A stretch of DNA of 64,000 bases from NCBI GenBank assembly GCA_022478985.1, contig JAKSZP010009456.1:1-64000 (forward strand). The letters are read 5' to 3'. This document shows, piece by piece, positions 33,256 through 44,388 of the stretch (its first letter is position 1; each line of letters starts with the position of its first letter). Made by a program: the position numbers and the translations under genes. This stretch comes from Massospora cicadina (taxonomy: Eukaryota; Entomophthoromycota; Entomophthoromycetes; Entomophthorales; Entomophthoraceae). The notes below the pieces were generated by a model. That model was not told the origin of the DNA and made no database searches. It saw only the letters and a list, made by a program, of their open reading frames with translations.

Positions 33256-33740
33256 AAACTCAAGGCCATCATCAAGTGGCCTACCTTGTCAACCCAAAAG
33301 AAATTGCGGAGCTTCTTGGGATTATAGTTTTTTTAACAAATTCTCTCCTGCTCTCTCACAGCTATCTGCACCTCTTCATCCCCTCATCAGCAGAACTTTC
33401 CTTTCACTGGACCTCAGAGTGTCATCAGGCGCTTGAATGTACAAACATGTATATGTGTCACCGCCAGTGCTCAATTATGCAGATGCAGCAAACCCTTCAT
33501 TATCACATGTGCCACCCCTTCTGCCGCATTAGGATTATTCTTGTTGCAGGAACATGAGGGAGTGGAACACCTGGTAGCGTATTTTTCCTAAAAATTTAAA
33601 TCCATAGAGCAGAACTGAGCTATTTATGGCATGGAGTTGGCGGCTGTAACGTGAGCGCTGACCCATTGGAAGTACCTCCTGCAGGGGACCACACATGAGG
33701 TGACGCTGCAAACGGACCACCAAGCTCAGACGTACTGTGA
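33256..33740 (+). pseudogene. RNase H domain of E
   Basis: The frame at 33276-33557 begins LVNPKEIAELLGI and continues to ELSFHWTSECHQALE, as in the connection before RNase H. It is followed by VCATPSAALGLFLLQEHEGV and EHLVAYFS near 33500-33590. The minus-strand frame at 33535-33723 is a shadow. Confidence 0.68.
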
Positions 33741-33829
33741 AATATGCAGATTTATCTTATACTAATTTGTAAAGGCTTGTTAAACATTTTCTTTAATTCC
33801 TGAGACACAACCCCGCCTTATGTCCCAGA

Positions 33830-34770
33830 GGCGGAAGAGCAAGAGCTCAGCATATATTTAACGCTGAACCAAATTATATCCATCGCCCCATCAAAAATTT
33901 CATAGCAAATCTGGACCTAACTGCCCCCCAACCGCTTGAGTTTTGGTCCACCAGATGACTTGGCCTTTTGGCTTGGAGTTGTCAGTTCAGCTTGCAGATC
34001 TGGTGCATAAGTGTTCCCATTAATGGTGAGTGCAGAAGACATTATGTTTCAGTTTTGGTTGTGGGTGCCCCCTCAGCTTCACACTGAGATGATTCAAGCC
34101 CATATGATCCGCCAGCGGTTGGTCACCACTGAATGGAAAGTGCCTTGATTTGGTGAATGTACATACAGATGGCTGGGGATCTCAAAGAATATCCCCACAT
34201 GGATAGCAAGTTGTGTTACCTGCGCATGGAAAGATAGAATTACTCTGTGTGGAACAGCCTCTCTACCCGCTGCAACATGCTGAGGGCCATGGATGTTGGT
34301 TTCAGTCAACTTCATAGTTGTGCTCCCTACCACAAATGGCCACAATGCGATAATGGTTGTTGTAGACCAGTTTAATAATGTCTCTCTGTATATCCCCTGC
34401 TTACCTTACATCACCTCCGAGGAAACAATCATCTTTTCGTCCACCACATCTTATCTATGCTTAGCTTACCTTATGAGATCATGAGTGATAGGGTACACAG
34501 TTCATGACATGCCTTTGGATGACCCTTCTGGCCATCCTGAAAATTCACGCATGCCATTACACAGCATATCACACCTAATCAGATGGCCAGACAGTGTGAG
34601 TTAATCAAATCCTGAAGCAATAAATCTGGTGTTACACCACTGCTGCACAGGATACATGGGAGGACAATCTTTCATTAGTTCAGTTTTCTTTATAATAATG
34701 ATTCACACACCTCCAGGGGTTTTCAACCTATGAAGCGACATTGGGATACAACCCTACTTTTTCTCCTGGA
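33830..34770 (+). pseudogene. Integrase of E
   Basis: A zinc-finger region is faintly visible at about 34080-34240. The catalytic core begins with a word near SQLHSCAPYHKWPQCDNG; in the better frame it reads FIVVLPTTNGHNAIMVVVDQ (34302-34370). EIMSDRVHSS follows at about 34470, and SHLIRWPDSVS and WEDNLSLVQFSFYNN near 34560-34700. These match the D and E blocks of retroviral integrases. Confidence 0.7.
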
Positions 34771-35487
34771 CCATGTCTTTATTTCAATGTTCCCGCGGCG
34801 GCAGTGCGTGTTCAGCTAATATGGGCCACTCAGTCCCTTTTCCGCAAGCACCTTACCAAAGTGATCGCCAACTATCAGAGATTAACCAAACAAAAGCGCC
34901 TGCACGCACCCAATTTTATGGTAGTTTTCAGATATTGCTCAATACCCACCACCTGTGCATCCAGGCCCACTCAGGCAGCTCGCATGTAAGTGGTCCAGAC
35001 CCCATGAGTTTACTTATAATCTGGGTAAAGGCCAATTCCGCTTGGCGCCCCTCCCTACTGAAAACACCATCTGGTTTTTTAGGCCTCCCAGCTACTCTCT
35101 TTTCCGGCGTCCCACATGCCAATCCCAAACCAGTAGTTTTAAAGGAGTCAGTTGAGTCTGAGGTAGAAGTGATTTTGGCGCCACGCTGATCCTGCCACTC
35201 AGTTCAGTACCTGGGAGCTTGGAAGAGCTTTCCATCTTACAAAAATAGCTGGATCAGTGCTCACAATTGTGCTAATTGTCATAAGTTGGTGAAAGCATTC
35301 CATGTATTGCACCTGGAATCTATTTGCCTCCTCCTAAGATCACTGCAATCATGGCCATCAAACTCCTCGTGGCCAAGAAGAATATTGCATTATCTCAGAT
35401 CCCTGGCGGCGGTGCTCCACCCTTTTCTAAAGGGAAGGGTAATGTAAGTCTGAGGCAGAAACCTCTCCACTTGAATTGGGAAAATCC
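34771..35487 (+). pseudogene. Integrase C-terminus and possible chromodomain of E
   Basis: Plus-strand frames at 34741-35189 cover the usual integrase tail, ending VLKESVESEVEVILAPR. Just after, the stretch near 35195-35285 can be read STWELGRAFHLTKIAGSVL, which is reminiscent of the TWEP part of a chromodomain. This is suggestive only. The rest runs into the right LTR; no clear polypurine tract is left. Confidence 0.45.
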
Positions 35488-36304
35488 TGTTCCGCTCAAA
35501 AAAGGGGTGGAAGCCAGCACCCATAACTCTCATCTCCCAGGGTGATTTGGTTATGTGGTAGATGAGAGGTTGGTCATGGCGTACCCCCTGAGGGTTGCAG
35601 TTCCCCTCCCAGAACTATTCTCCACTGTGTGGTGAAAAATATTTATGGGGTTTGCCAGGAGTTAGCAAAATTTGCATGAAACTCCCAAACTTTCCGAGAG
35701 CCCACCATTACGTCCATTACACATCTGTCCCTAACAGGTACGAGCGGTCAATCCCTTTCCCACCAACTGGATCCAGCCATATGTGGCCTGGCCTTAGGCG
35801 CTACCCGCCAGTCACCCAAAATGTTACCACCATCACAAAATGCATTCATGTGACAATAAAATTAAATCGTGTAACAAGTCAGAAATGAATTTGACTGATA
35901 AGTCTGGATACAAATTAGTTGCAAAATAGGTCTGGTAGGCCAATTTACAATATCAATATGAGCTTATCTTGATGGCAATTGTCCATGAGTCGTGCTTTCT
36001 AACAGTGAGATTATAAGCAGAGATCCCTAACAGGTACTAATATCACTTTATGTTCTCAATTTTCCTCAACGTACATTAGAAAAAATAGCTAGAAAAAAAA
36101 CCTGTTTTGGTGTTAAGCTTTTTATATAAAACAAAAAAGGTTGATGATTCTGGCCTAAGCACCCCTGAATGGTATTCATGGCAAGTTTTCTCATTTTTAA
36201 CATCGATTTTGATGGCTGTGCCTGTGGCATTCTGGCTAAAATTTTGGGTGGTAAATCACCCTGAGTTTCAGTTCTTTTCATTTTTATTAGTATGCTCCAT
36301 GACA
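35488..36304 (+). repeat. 3' LTR of E
   Basis: It starts TGTTCCGCTC and ends CCATGACA. It matches 30971-31789 throughout, including the words GGTTGGTCATGGCGTACCCC and GGTATTCATGGCAAGTTTTC. Near the 3' end the plus strand reads PVAFWLKFWVVNHPEF, which recurs at the right edge of the window. Confidence 0.85.
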
Positions 36305-36306
36305 CA

Positions 36307-37855
36307 GTATATGCAGAATCAAATCCCTGGACAAGTTAACACTTTCCTTACCAAAGGGTTTTAATGTACCCAATTCTAATAGCTTCACATTGGGAATAGT
36401 AACTTAACTTGAGTGTTTACAATAGTTTGAGATTTGATTGGAATCAACATTGCATTGGGTGAATAGTGTGGCATACCTAAATACTCGTCTACTAATTTAG
36501 GAGCAGTTGGACTCTAGACCACATACAAGAAAATTTACCCAGTAAATTCAATTTTATTTTTCAATTAAAGAAATAATTGAGGTGTGTCAACATTGGGACA
36601 AATATACCACACCGAGAATGTTTTCTAGCCATTAAATGTTTTGAACTCAAAACCTGTACTAGAGGTGGAAGTAGTTTTACCCGCTTGGCTAACCACCCTT
36701 TTTATTTTTCAAGTAGACATGAGCAAACTCAAGTTTTAGTTTTATCATGAGGAGTTTAAAAATCATTGGCATATGATTCCTAGAAGAGAAAGAAATCTTT
36801 CAGCATAATTATTGATGCCTGCTTGATCTCTTATATATTGTGTACTGAGCAAGAGATTGTAACTTGAATTATTCAATGCAACAGCGTAGCTTGTTATTAA
36901 TAATCAAAATTTTAGAGGTAAAATGAGTATAACAATAACTCAAATGTAGAGTGGACAAAGCTGTCACATACTCATATAGAGAGGTACATCTGAAGCCTTC
37001 AGGATCCACTTTATAATTATGGAAATTATGACATTAACAGGTGACCCACTAACCAAAATTTCTAGGACTGGAATCTTTTGAACCTTAACTGCTACTTGAG
37101 TTATAAAGCTGCCAGATTGTGAGGGCAAGTGATGAGCATAGGTTTCTCATTGACTGAGTAATAAGATATAGTAGAATGTTTATTATCATGTGGACATCCA
37201 TTCACCTCCTTTAATTTCAATTTATTAACTTGTTCAATATCATTTGTAAAATAGGCTTAGTTTGAGGTTTAGTAATATTACCAACTTGGTGAGCCTCACC
37301 TTTCATGTTGATACCTTCTTTCCCGCCATATCAAAATTTCATTTCTAACAATTACTGCCTTATGACGGTTTTCATTTCAATATATGCATCATATCTCATT
37401 CTTTGATTTTACTGCTTTTATATATAGGTTGGTTAGAGGTGGTAGAAGTTTTTGAAACCATGCCGCTGGTAAAAGTTCAAAAAAATTTCCTTAATATCAT
37501 AAATACAATTCATATGTAGGAGGCCAATCTTGTGTAGGTAAACTTTGGTACATGGTTCTAAGGCTGAAATTACAGCTGTGATGTTATCATTTAATCTAAT
37601 TCTCTTAATAGTAAACAAAGGTGAGCGTTGGCATTAAAAAGAATACAAAACACAAGGACCTAACCCTTGTATAACTGATTACTCATGAAAGCTTGCTTCT
37701 GGTTTGAAGGGTTTGGTCACTTTCAACTTCTTAGATTAGAGCTTTTCAAACTTTCCTCCAAAATTTTCATTCCCAGAAGTGAGGGTCTATTATCTCTCTG
37801 GAAGTAAAACTTAAACAAGAATGAATATTTTTAACGTTTTGATGGTTGGTTGACT
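36307..37855 (-). pseudogene. Internal D sequence between E and B2
   Basis: By position this should be the protease-gag part of D on the minus strand. The only frame of note is 37433-37618, 61 residues, with VISALEPCTKVYLHKIG. I cannot identify a zinc knuckle or protease site. A SINE at 36565-36699 interrupts it. Confidence 0.4.
36565..36699 (-). mobile_element. tRNA-derived SINE, family 1, copy a
   Basis: The exact 13-bp target duplication TTTTATTTTTCAA lies at 36552-36564 and 36700-36712. On the minus strand the element starts with GGGTGGTTAGCCAAGCGGG, which holds an A box (TAGCCAAGCGG), and has a B box in GAGTTCAAAAC. The tail region includes TTTGTCCCAATGTTGAC. It resembles a tRNA head plus an unrelated body, with no intact tRNA fold or CCA end. 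Confidence 0.85.
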
Positions 37856-38402
37856 TATTAAAAATTTGGATGGTATCGATAAGATCTGTTGGGTTGTTCA
37901 TACAGGTAAGCCCACTGAGCAACAGACAGATGATATGGTGATCATTGGTTCTTCAGACACACTTGAAGATATACTATAATATGGAGCAATTTCTATAATG
38001 ACTCTTATTTATTTTAATAAATACAGCGATCTTTTGCTGTTCCATTCTCTCTAACTATTAACAACCTACCTCTCTCAATTGCCCATCTCGCTTATATACA
38101 GTGGCTTCAGGCGATACTACTCTCATGGCTTGGGCTATTCCATTCCTCCAATTCTCCTCAAATTTGTCTTATTATTCTCTAATCCTCTATTGCCCTAATG
38201 TAGGCGATTTACTTTATATTCGTCAAATGTTGACATTGCCTTATCACCTTATCACCTTATATGGAGGCAATCCAATAGAAACCTGTTATATCCCAATATT
38301 GCCTCATCTCAAGGCACTCAATTAATCATAACTGATATCATTTTTGGCGGATTCCACCTAGCTGTCCCACAATTATCATCCAGGCATTTTAGAATCATGA
38401 CA
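37856..38402 (-). repeat. 3' LTR of B2 with polypurine tract
   Basis: It starts TGTCATGATTCTAAAATGCC on the minus strand and ends near TTAATA. The minus word AGTCAAGGAGGGGGTAA directly before it is a strong polypurine tract. TATA-like TGTATATAAG lies at 38091-38100, and a TCGCC/GGCGA cluster at 38185-38315. Confidence 0.9.
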
Positions 38403-38458
38403 TTACCCCCTCCTTGACTGTATAATAAGATCTTGTTGCTTGTAAGGTTGAAGGAACT

Positions 38459-39470
38459 TCATGTGTACTCAGTTATGATCTGACCACTTGCAGGATCCTT
38501 GATGGTATTTGCGTCGACTCCAGTTTTCTCTATAATCTCAAACAGACCTATCCAAATAATGGCCAGCTTGTGTTTCTGCCCGAATCCGTGTTGGTCATGG
38601 AAGAGAACCATATCACCTTCCTTAAATGGAACCAGCCCACTATGACAGGCCTGATCAGTGGCCTGATTCCTGATCTTCTTGGATAAGCTGAAGGAATATG
38701 CTTCAGTTTGAAATTTAATCACAATGTTTGCAAGGTTAGTCAAATAGCAGTGGGGTTCCAATCCACCAGTGTCTTCTACACACAAATAAAGTAATGTTAG
38801 AAGAGCCGGGTGTCAGCCATATAGAAGTTGGAAGGGACTCTTCCCCATGGCAGAATGGTAACTGATGTCATAGGCGAACATGGCAGTGGAAAGGAGAGAG
38901 GTCAAATTGGAAGGTCAATCCATTACTGATTTTCATAGTATGTTCACCAGTTTTCCATTCACCCGTTTGACCAGTCAATTGGATTCAGGGTGATATGGGG
39001 TCATCAAAACCCCATGGATTCCCATAATCTTATTCAGTTTAGGTAGGATGTACAAGGTGAAGTTGGTTCTATTATCAGTGAGAATAAACTGAGGGCAGCC
39101 ATGTCGTTGAATAATGCATTCCATCATGAACCTGGCCATGGTAACCACCCCAAGCCTCCTATCACCCTCTTTTCAACCCACTTAGTCAAGTGGTCAATAG
39201 CTACAAGAATGTACTTACAATGGTTGGCTCCTGTTAGCAAGGGGCCAACGACATCAAGGCAAACTGTGTGCCAAGCAAAATGTGGCTTCACTAAATGGTA
39301 TGGCATCATAAGGCGAAATTTGCTTCTCCACTGGGCACTGATGGCAACAGGAAATAGTTTTGAGCACATCGAAGCTCATACTTTCCCAATAGTACTGGGG
39401 GCATAACAACTCCATAGTCTTACGCACTCCACCATGCCCAACTGCCTTGTGCGTGCTCATAATGATTCCT
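38459..39470 (-). pseudogene. Integrase of B2
   Basis: The N-terminal frame (39254-39460) reads VGHGGVRKTMELLCPQYYWE and ISCCHQCPVEKQ, the HHCC zinc finger. The core follows at 39124-39369: FAWHTVCLDVVGPLLTGANH with the first catalytic aspartate, and YILVAIDHLTKWVE. The C-terminal frame (38459-38785) gives NLANIVIKFQTEAYSFSLSK, HGFGQKHKLAIIWIGLFEII and TIKDPASGQIITEYT, a GPY/F-like tail. Only a few shifts separate the pieces. Confidence 0.85.
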
Positions 39471-39472
39471 GG

Positions 39473-40140
39473 TCATTCTGAGGGGTGCGAAAAATTCACC
39501 AAAGAATCACTGATCCACTTGTAAAGTTCTCCATTCCTTTGGAAGGTATTTGTTTGCATCTCATTTAACATTTTGATCACTTGGGGCAGTTTGTTATCAT
39601 ATTTTCCACTGAGCATCTTATTGTACATCACGTCACTGAGATTCGCTGTTACTGCAATAGTCAGTAATCGAGATAGATAGTCAGTGTTCTGATGCTTTAC
39701 TGCTGGCCAAAGGAGAATATCAAAATCATAAGCCTGCAACTTAAGAGCTCATCGAGCTAAACGTCCTTCAGGTTCTTTGAGGTTCTGCAACCAGTGTAAT
39801 GATGCGTGATCTGTAACAACTTTAAACTTTACCCCATGCAGATAGACTATGAATTGCTTATGTATGTAGATCACTGTTAAGCACTCCCCCTCAGTCACAG
39901 TAGAATTACACTCGTGATTGTTCAGACTTTGACTACAGTATGCTACCAGATGTTCCTCTCCCTCGTCATCTTTCTGAGAAAGTACAGCCCCAAAAGCGGA
40001 GAGGGATGCATCCATCTGAACAATAAACTGACAATCGAAGTTCAGATATTGTAACACTGGTGCACTAATCAACACCATATGGAGTTTATTGAAAGCAAAT
40101 TGATGACGCTCCGTCCATTTATACACAGTTTTTTTATAAA
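39473..40140 (-). pseudogene. RNase H domain and linker of B2
   Basis: The 125-residue frame (39749-40126) contains FIVQMDASLSAFGAVLSQKD, EHLVAYCSQSLNNHECN, EGECLTVIYIHKQFIVYLHG and FKVVTDHASLHWLQNLKEPE, all the usual blocks with catalytic aspartates in place. The next frame (39473-39739) starts QAYDFDILLWPAVKHQNTDY, LSRLLTIAV, the normal link to integrase. Confidence 0.9.
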
Positions 40141-40990
40141 CTCAAATAGCGGCCCCAAATACAGCTAAAATTAGGGATAAAGCGCTGGTAGTAACTGACC
40201 ATTCCCAAAATACCTGTATGTCACGCTTACTATTGGGAGTAGTCATTTTGCTAATGGCCTCCACCTTGGCCGGCTGTGGTTTCAGCCCTTTAGAGTCTAC
40301 CATAAACCCCAGGTATTCCAGCTGATCTTTCAAGAAGTTACATTTTTGAGGTTTAATTTAAATGTTTGCCTCAGCTAGCTAGCGGAATACTGCTTCTAGG
40401 TGGTTGAGATGCTCCAAAAAGGTTTGAGAGAAAACATTATTAACATCAAGATATACAAATGACGCATGACAGTTTAAGATCACCAAGAATAGTATCCATG
40501 GCATACTGAAATGTAGCCGGGGCATTGCACAGCCCTTGAGGCATCTGCATCAGTTAGGAAAGGCCTTTGGAGGTGATTAGAGTGCATTTTTCCTTTTCCA
40601 CTGGGGGTAATTTGATTTTACAGTAACCTGATATCAAGTCCATCGCAGAAAAATAATGGGCTCTCCCTAATCAGTCCAAAGCATCATTGGTTCTTGGCAA
40701 AGGGTATGAATCCTTTTTTGTAATACTGTTGAGCTTCCAGTAGTCTATTACTATGCAGTTGGTGCCATCCTTCTTTTTTACAATTAGAACAGGTGAAGCC
40801 CATGGGCTTTTGGATGGTTCGAGCATCCCTTGCTCTAGCAAATTGTCAATTTCATCAGTGACAACATATTCTGCTGCTCACAATTGGCAGATGGGCCAAG
40901 AACTTATAGGAGGATGATCTCCTGGTCTACTCGATGGACCACCCCTGAGCAAACCCTAATTCATGATCATTAACAGCAAAAATCCCCTTG
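40141..40990 (-). pseudogene. Reverse transcriptase of B2, YxDD changed to YLDV
   Basis: The minus strand gives the blocks for [20 protein letters not shown], the [19 protein letters not shown] region, AMDLISGYCKIKLPPVEKEK and CLKGCAMPRLHFSMP-type text in broken frames. The catalytic motif at 40442-40453 reads YLDV, so the second aspartate is lost. The end of the RT (40142-40333) reads DQLEYLGFMVDSKGLKPQPA. The connection to RNase H contains a shift near 40140. Confidence 0.75.
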
Positions 40991-42130
40991 TACTTCTTCA
41001 ATAAAGCTATTGCTTGGTCTTTTTGTTCTTCCAATAGTCCTATTAAATTACTCTATGGTACCACCGTTAGTGTGTTGGCAGGTGTCTCGGCCAGTAGACC
41101 AAATTCATCCAGCGACCCAAAATCATGAGCCTGACAGACCTCGTCTGTTGGAATCAGGTGTAAATATGCTACAATTTGGTTTCAGCAGATTTGCATTGGT
41201 TCACTATGGAGGTTTTCAAACAAAACCTTAATCTCCCCATGTCCCAGAAGTATAATCCCTGGAGCTACATGAAGCTCAAACCGTGTTTGATGATAAAGCC
41301 CAATGACTTCCCCATATAACCCACTAGGCACTTCTACTTCTAACTCAGAGTTCACTAGGGATTGATGGCTAGAAGGTATAGATATGGGCCCTACCAATTG
41401 AAGAGGTCTTCCTTGATATTCGTATATCTGCTGGGGAGGGGGCCAAGTCTTATGCTTTAGTCAGTGATAGCAATCTGGCATAACCCCGTCACTATAGGCA
41501 ATGTTGATATGGCTCATATGCACTGGATCCTTTGGTAATCCACTAGTGGTAAAGTAAATTGGGATCCGCTGACTCAGAATGGCGTGGGTCTCCTCCATCA
41601 CATTAACGACAGCCTTGAAGCAGTGCAGGAAAGTGGTCCAGATTAACAGGTCATAGTTTTTGTTTGGCAGTACAATTGCTGGGGCTACAACGATGATGGA
41701 CCCAAAGCGCAGAGGTGCGTACTGTAAGCCCCCTCAGAGATGGTGCTTACTGCTCCAGTAGTTCTGTACACCATTCGATGGTCCACATCAGGTTTCAATG
41801 TCAACTTTGCCATCAATTTAGTGGAAACTATGTTGACTGAAGCACCAGTATCTATTATAGCGTGGACTCTATTTTTTGCTACAAAAATATCACAGTATGT
41901 ACACTCAGATCAAGAAGAATAGTGTCTGTTTAATATGTGAACTCCTACTGGCTCTCTTTTCTTGAAAACTCAATATTTCTTCACTGACCTGGGGGTATTC
42001 TTTGACAATGGCATCTACGGGAAGGGCGACGTTTACTTCTTTCAGAGTTGGCGCATCCACAGAAGAATCAAGTCTGTCTAAGGATGCTTGATCAAGCATT
42101 TGACAGGAATACGGCTTTAGTTGTTTGGGG
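40991..42130 (-). pseudogene. Protease and linker of B2, active site intact
   Basis: At about 41825-41870 the minus strand reads AIIDTGASVNIVSTKLMAKL, a complete retropepsin signature with catalytic Asp. It continues through SEGAYS and IVVAPAIVLPNKNYDLLIWT, then the frame 41182-41397 (VGPISIPSSHQSLVNSELEV) and the linker LLEEQKDQAIALLKKYKGIF before RT. The frame 41905-42144 on the gag side carries EVNVALPVDAIVKEYPQVSE. One or two stops interrupt the block. Confidence 0.8.
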
Positions 42131-42169
42131 GACTCTTCTTCCACTGCCGCCTTAGCTTGAGCTTGGGTT

Positions 42170-43690
42170 GCAACGTCTACTCCTCCAACTGGCTGCTGAT
42201 ATAAAAGTCCGTCATCATACTGAGGATTTCCACATGGTATACTACTATTGATTCAGGGATGTTTTGAGTTTTTATCGCGGAGGTAGAGGGTCCCATCTCT
42301 ACTCTGCTCCATCTTTTCCCTGATAGTATTGATCTTGGTGTACATAGTTCACATGGCGGTTATGGCAGAATTTTGCCAAATAACCAGGGCGACTGCCTTC
42401 AAAGCAGTTAACCCCATAAGAGCCACGTCCATGATTATCATAAGAGGGTCCAAACCAGAAAGGTTGGGGTCATTCAGTATAACCAGCCCACAGGTCAGTA
42501 AGCTGATTGTTGACGGGCAGAATAGCTAGGTCCAGGTCAATAACTGGGTTGCTGACAGGTTTCATGTCCCAGCTATTGTCACTGATCAAATTATTGAGTA
42601 TAATTCGACTGAGGATGAGGCGCAGAGTTATAGAAAGGCTGAGGATTACTAACCAGGGCTGGAATCAGACGATAGTATTCTTTGAATAAGAGGGTGCAGT
42701 AGCGGCGGTAGTCTTCTGTTTCATATACATCGGCGGAAAATCAGTGGATACATAACACAAAAACTGTACAATCTTGAGCAGAGGCACGTCATCATCCAGA
42801 AGCGGCAAAATGACATTATGAAGCTTGCAATATGGCTTCACTGTGGAGGTCATGGCAATGCACACGTCGGCTTCTGCTAAGTACCCTGCTCCAATCAGCA
42901 CATGGGCTTCTGTCGTTAATTGATCAGCAAACTTCAGGAGAGTCTCATTTTGATGTAATCTGATTGTTAAGAATTCTTCTTTTTGCTGCGACATCTTTGA
43001 AGTACCCTCAAACAGGTGGAGTACTGTATCCTTAATGTCCTTATAGGGGACAGAGCTACTTTGGAGGTAACAGGTGACCTGATCAGTGCTTCCAACATCC
43101 AAGGCAGATATTAACAACTTAGTCTTCCATCTAAAAGATGCGCCTTCCACTGCAAACTCAAACCATTTGAAGAACCCATAAATGTTCTCGTTGCAGTCAA
43201 ATGGAGGTGATTTTTTGTTATATACCTCTTCATCCCGTTCACAGGTTTTTGGGCCATACTGAGGAATGGTTTAAGATCTGAAAACAGTTTCATGATGAGG
43301 AGATGGATCAGTGGAAGTTGGGATGTCTGCCTCTTCAGGGGTAGGGTGACCTTCTGCTATAAACGCTACCACCATTACTTGAGTAAAATGTCATTCTGAC
43401 TCATATTCATATCTGGTAATACCATCCTGGGTGTAGTAGATTCGACCAGCATCATATTATTCCTCATATGATGCCCCCTCTTGATGGTCATCCTTGTCCT
43501 GCGAGAAGACTGAGAGGTATTGGTCAATCATCATTCTGCACACTGCAGCCATTTGGTGGTATCATACAATTGGTTGGAAAGCTCTTTGTTTTGTTGTCCC
43601 AAGATTTACATTTGTCTACACGTACTTTCGAGTTGGTTCATGACAGCATCTTATTCTTGAAGAAGTTCATCTTGGTTTTGGACACCACAT
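42170..43690 (-). pseudogene. Gag of B2
   Basis: A 161-residue frame (42665-43150) gives SFRWKTKLLISALDVGSTDQ, EGTSKMSQQKEEFLTIRLHQ and LLKFADQLTTEAHVLIGAGY, a capsid-like region. The upstream frame (43111-43293) overlaps it after a shift. Near 42364-42409 the zinc knuckle reads NCFEGSRPGYLAKFC: the second Cys is Gly and the His is Tyr, so it should not bind zinc. The translation start is not determined. Confidence 0.78.
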
Positions 43691-43814
43691 CTGAGGCAAG
43701 TTTAAGTTTTTCATATCCAGCTGGTACGATGTTCCATGAAGATTCCCAGCAACACAGCTTGTGTAAGGCATGGCTGGCGACTGAAGTTTTGGAGTGTTAG
43801 GTGGTTAATCAATG

Positions 43815-43834
43815 GGCCCCTGAGGTGAGCACGA
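43815..43834 (-). other. Primer-binding site of B2
   Basis: The minus strand reads TCGTGCTCACCTCAGGGG, a mutated form of the TGGTGCTCACTACAGGGG word, two bases inside the LTR. Confidence 0.6.
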
Positions 43835-43835
43835 C

Positions 43836-44388
43836 TGTTATAATTTTGGATGATATTGATTGGATCCATCAGGTTGTTCATACAGATCAAAACCACTGAG
43901 CAACAAACAGATGATGTGGGGATCATTGGTCCTTCGGACACACTTAAAAATATACTAAAAATAGGAGCAATTGCCCCAATGATTCTTTTATTTAATTTTA
44001 ATTAATACAGTGATCTTTCGCTGCCCATTCTCTCTCTACTATTAACAACATACCTCTATCAATTGCCCATCTCGCTTATATACAGCAGCTTGAGGAGATA
44101 CTACTCTCATGGCTTGGGCTATTCCATTCCTCCAATTCTTCTCAAATTCAGCTTATAACTCTCTAACCTCTATCGCCTTAATTATAGGCGATTTACTTTA
44201 TATTCATCAAATGTTGACATTGCCTTATCACCTTATTGCCTTATATGAAGACGATCCAATAAAAACCCATTATATCCCAATATTGCCTTGTCTCAAGGCA
44301 CTCAAATAATTGTAACTGATATCATTTTCAGCAGATTCAACCCATAGCTGTCCCACAATTATTGTCCAGTCATATTGGAATTGCGACA
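43836..44388 (-). repeat. 5' LTR of B2
   Basis: The LTR starts TGTCGCAATTCC at 44388 and ends CCAAAATTATAACA at 43836 on the minus strand, with intact TG and CA. The TATA-like box is at 44075-44083, and TCGCC/GGCGA words lie at 44170-44300, fewer than in B1. Confidence 0.92.

Larger units (their letters stand above)
30971..36304 (+). mobile_element. Chromovirus-like Ty3 element E, gag largely missing
   Basis: Direct repeats of about 820 bp bound a 3.7-kb body on the plus strand with protease, RT, RNase H, integrase and a possible chromodomain in order. Only about 0.3 kb separates the left LTR from the protease, so gag is deleted. RT and integrase words (for example VVLPTTNGHNAIMVVVDQFN) are of the Tf1/sushi type common in fungi. 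I could not find a matching target duplication. E lies inside D, opposite in direction. Confidence 0.8.
37856..44388 (-). mobile_element. Complete Ty3/gypsy element B2, without an antisense gene
   Basis: LTRs are 37856-38402 and 43836-44388; flanks TGACT and TGTCT are a possible 5-bp duplication with one change. The minus strand carries leader, gag, protease, linker, RT, RNase H, integrase and polypurine tract, and integrase ends only about 60 bp from the 3' LTR. It is the best-preserved element here, with long frames in gag, RNase H and integrase, and it is inserted in D. Confidence 0.92.

Noticed and set aside
34773..35189. 138-residue plus-strand frame as a host gene
   Set aside because: It lies between the integrase core and the 3' LTR of E and overlaps other frames of the integrase tail; no independent evidence supports it.
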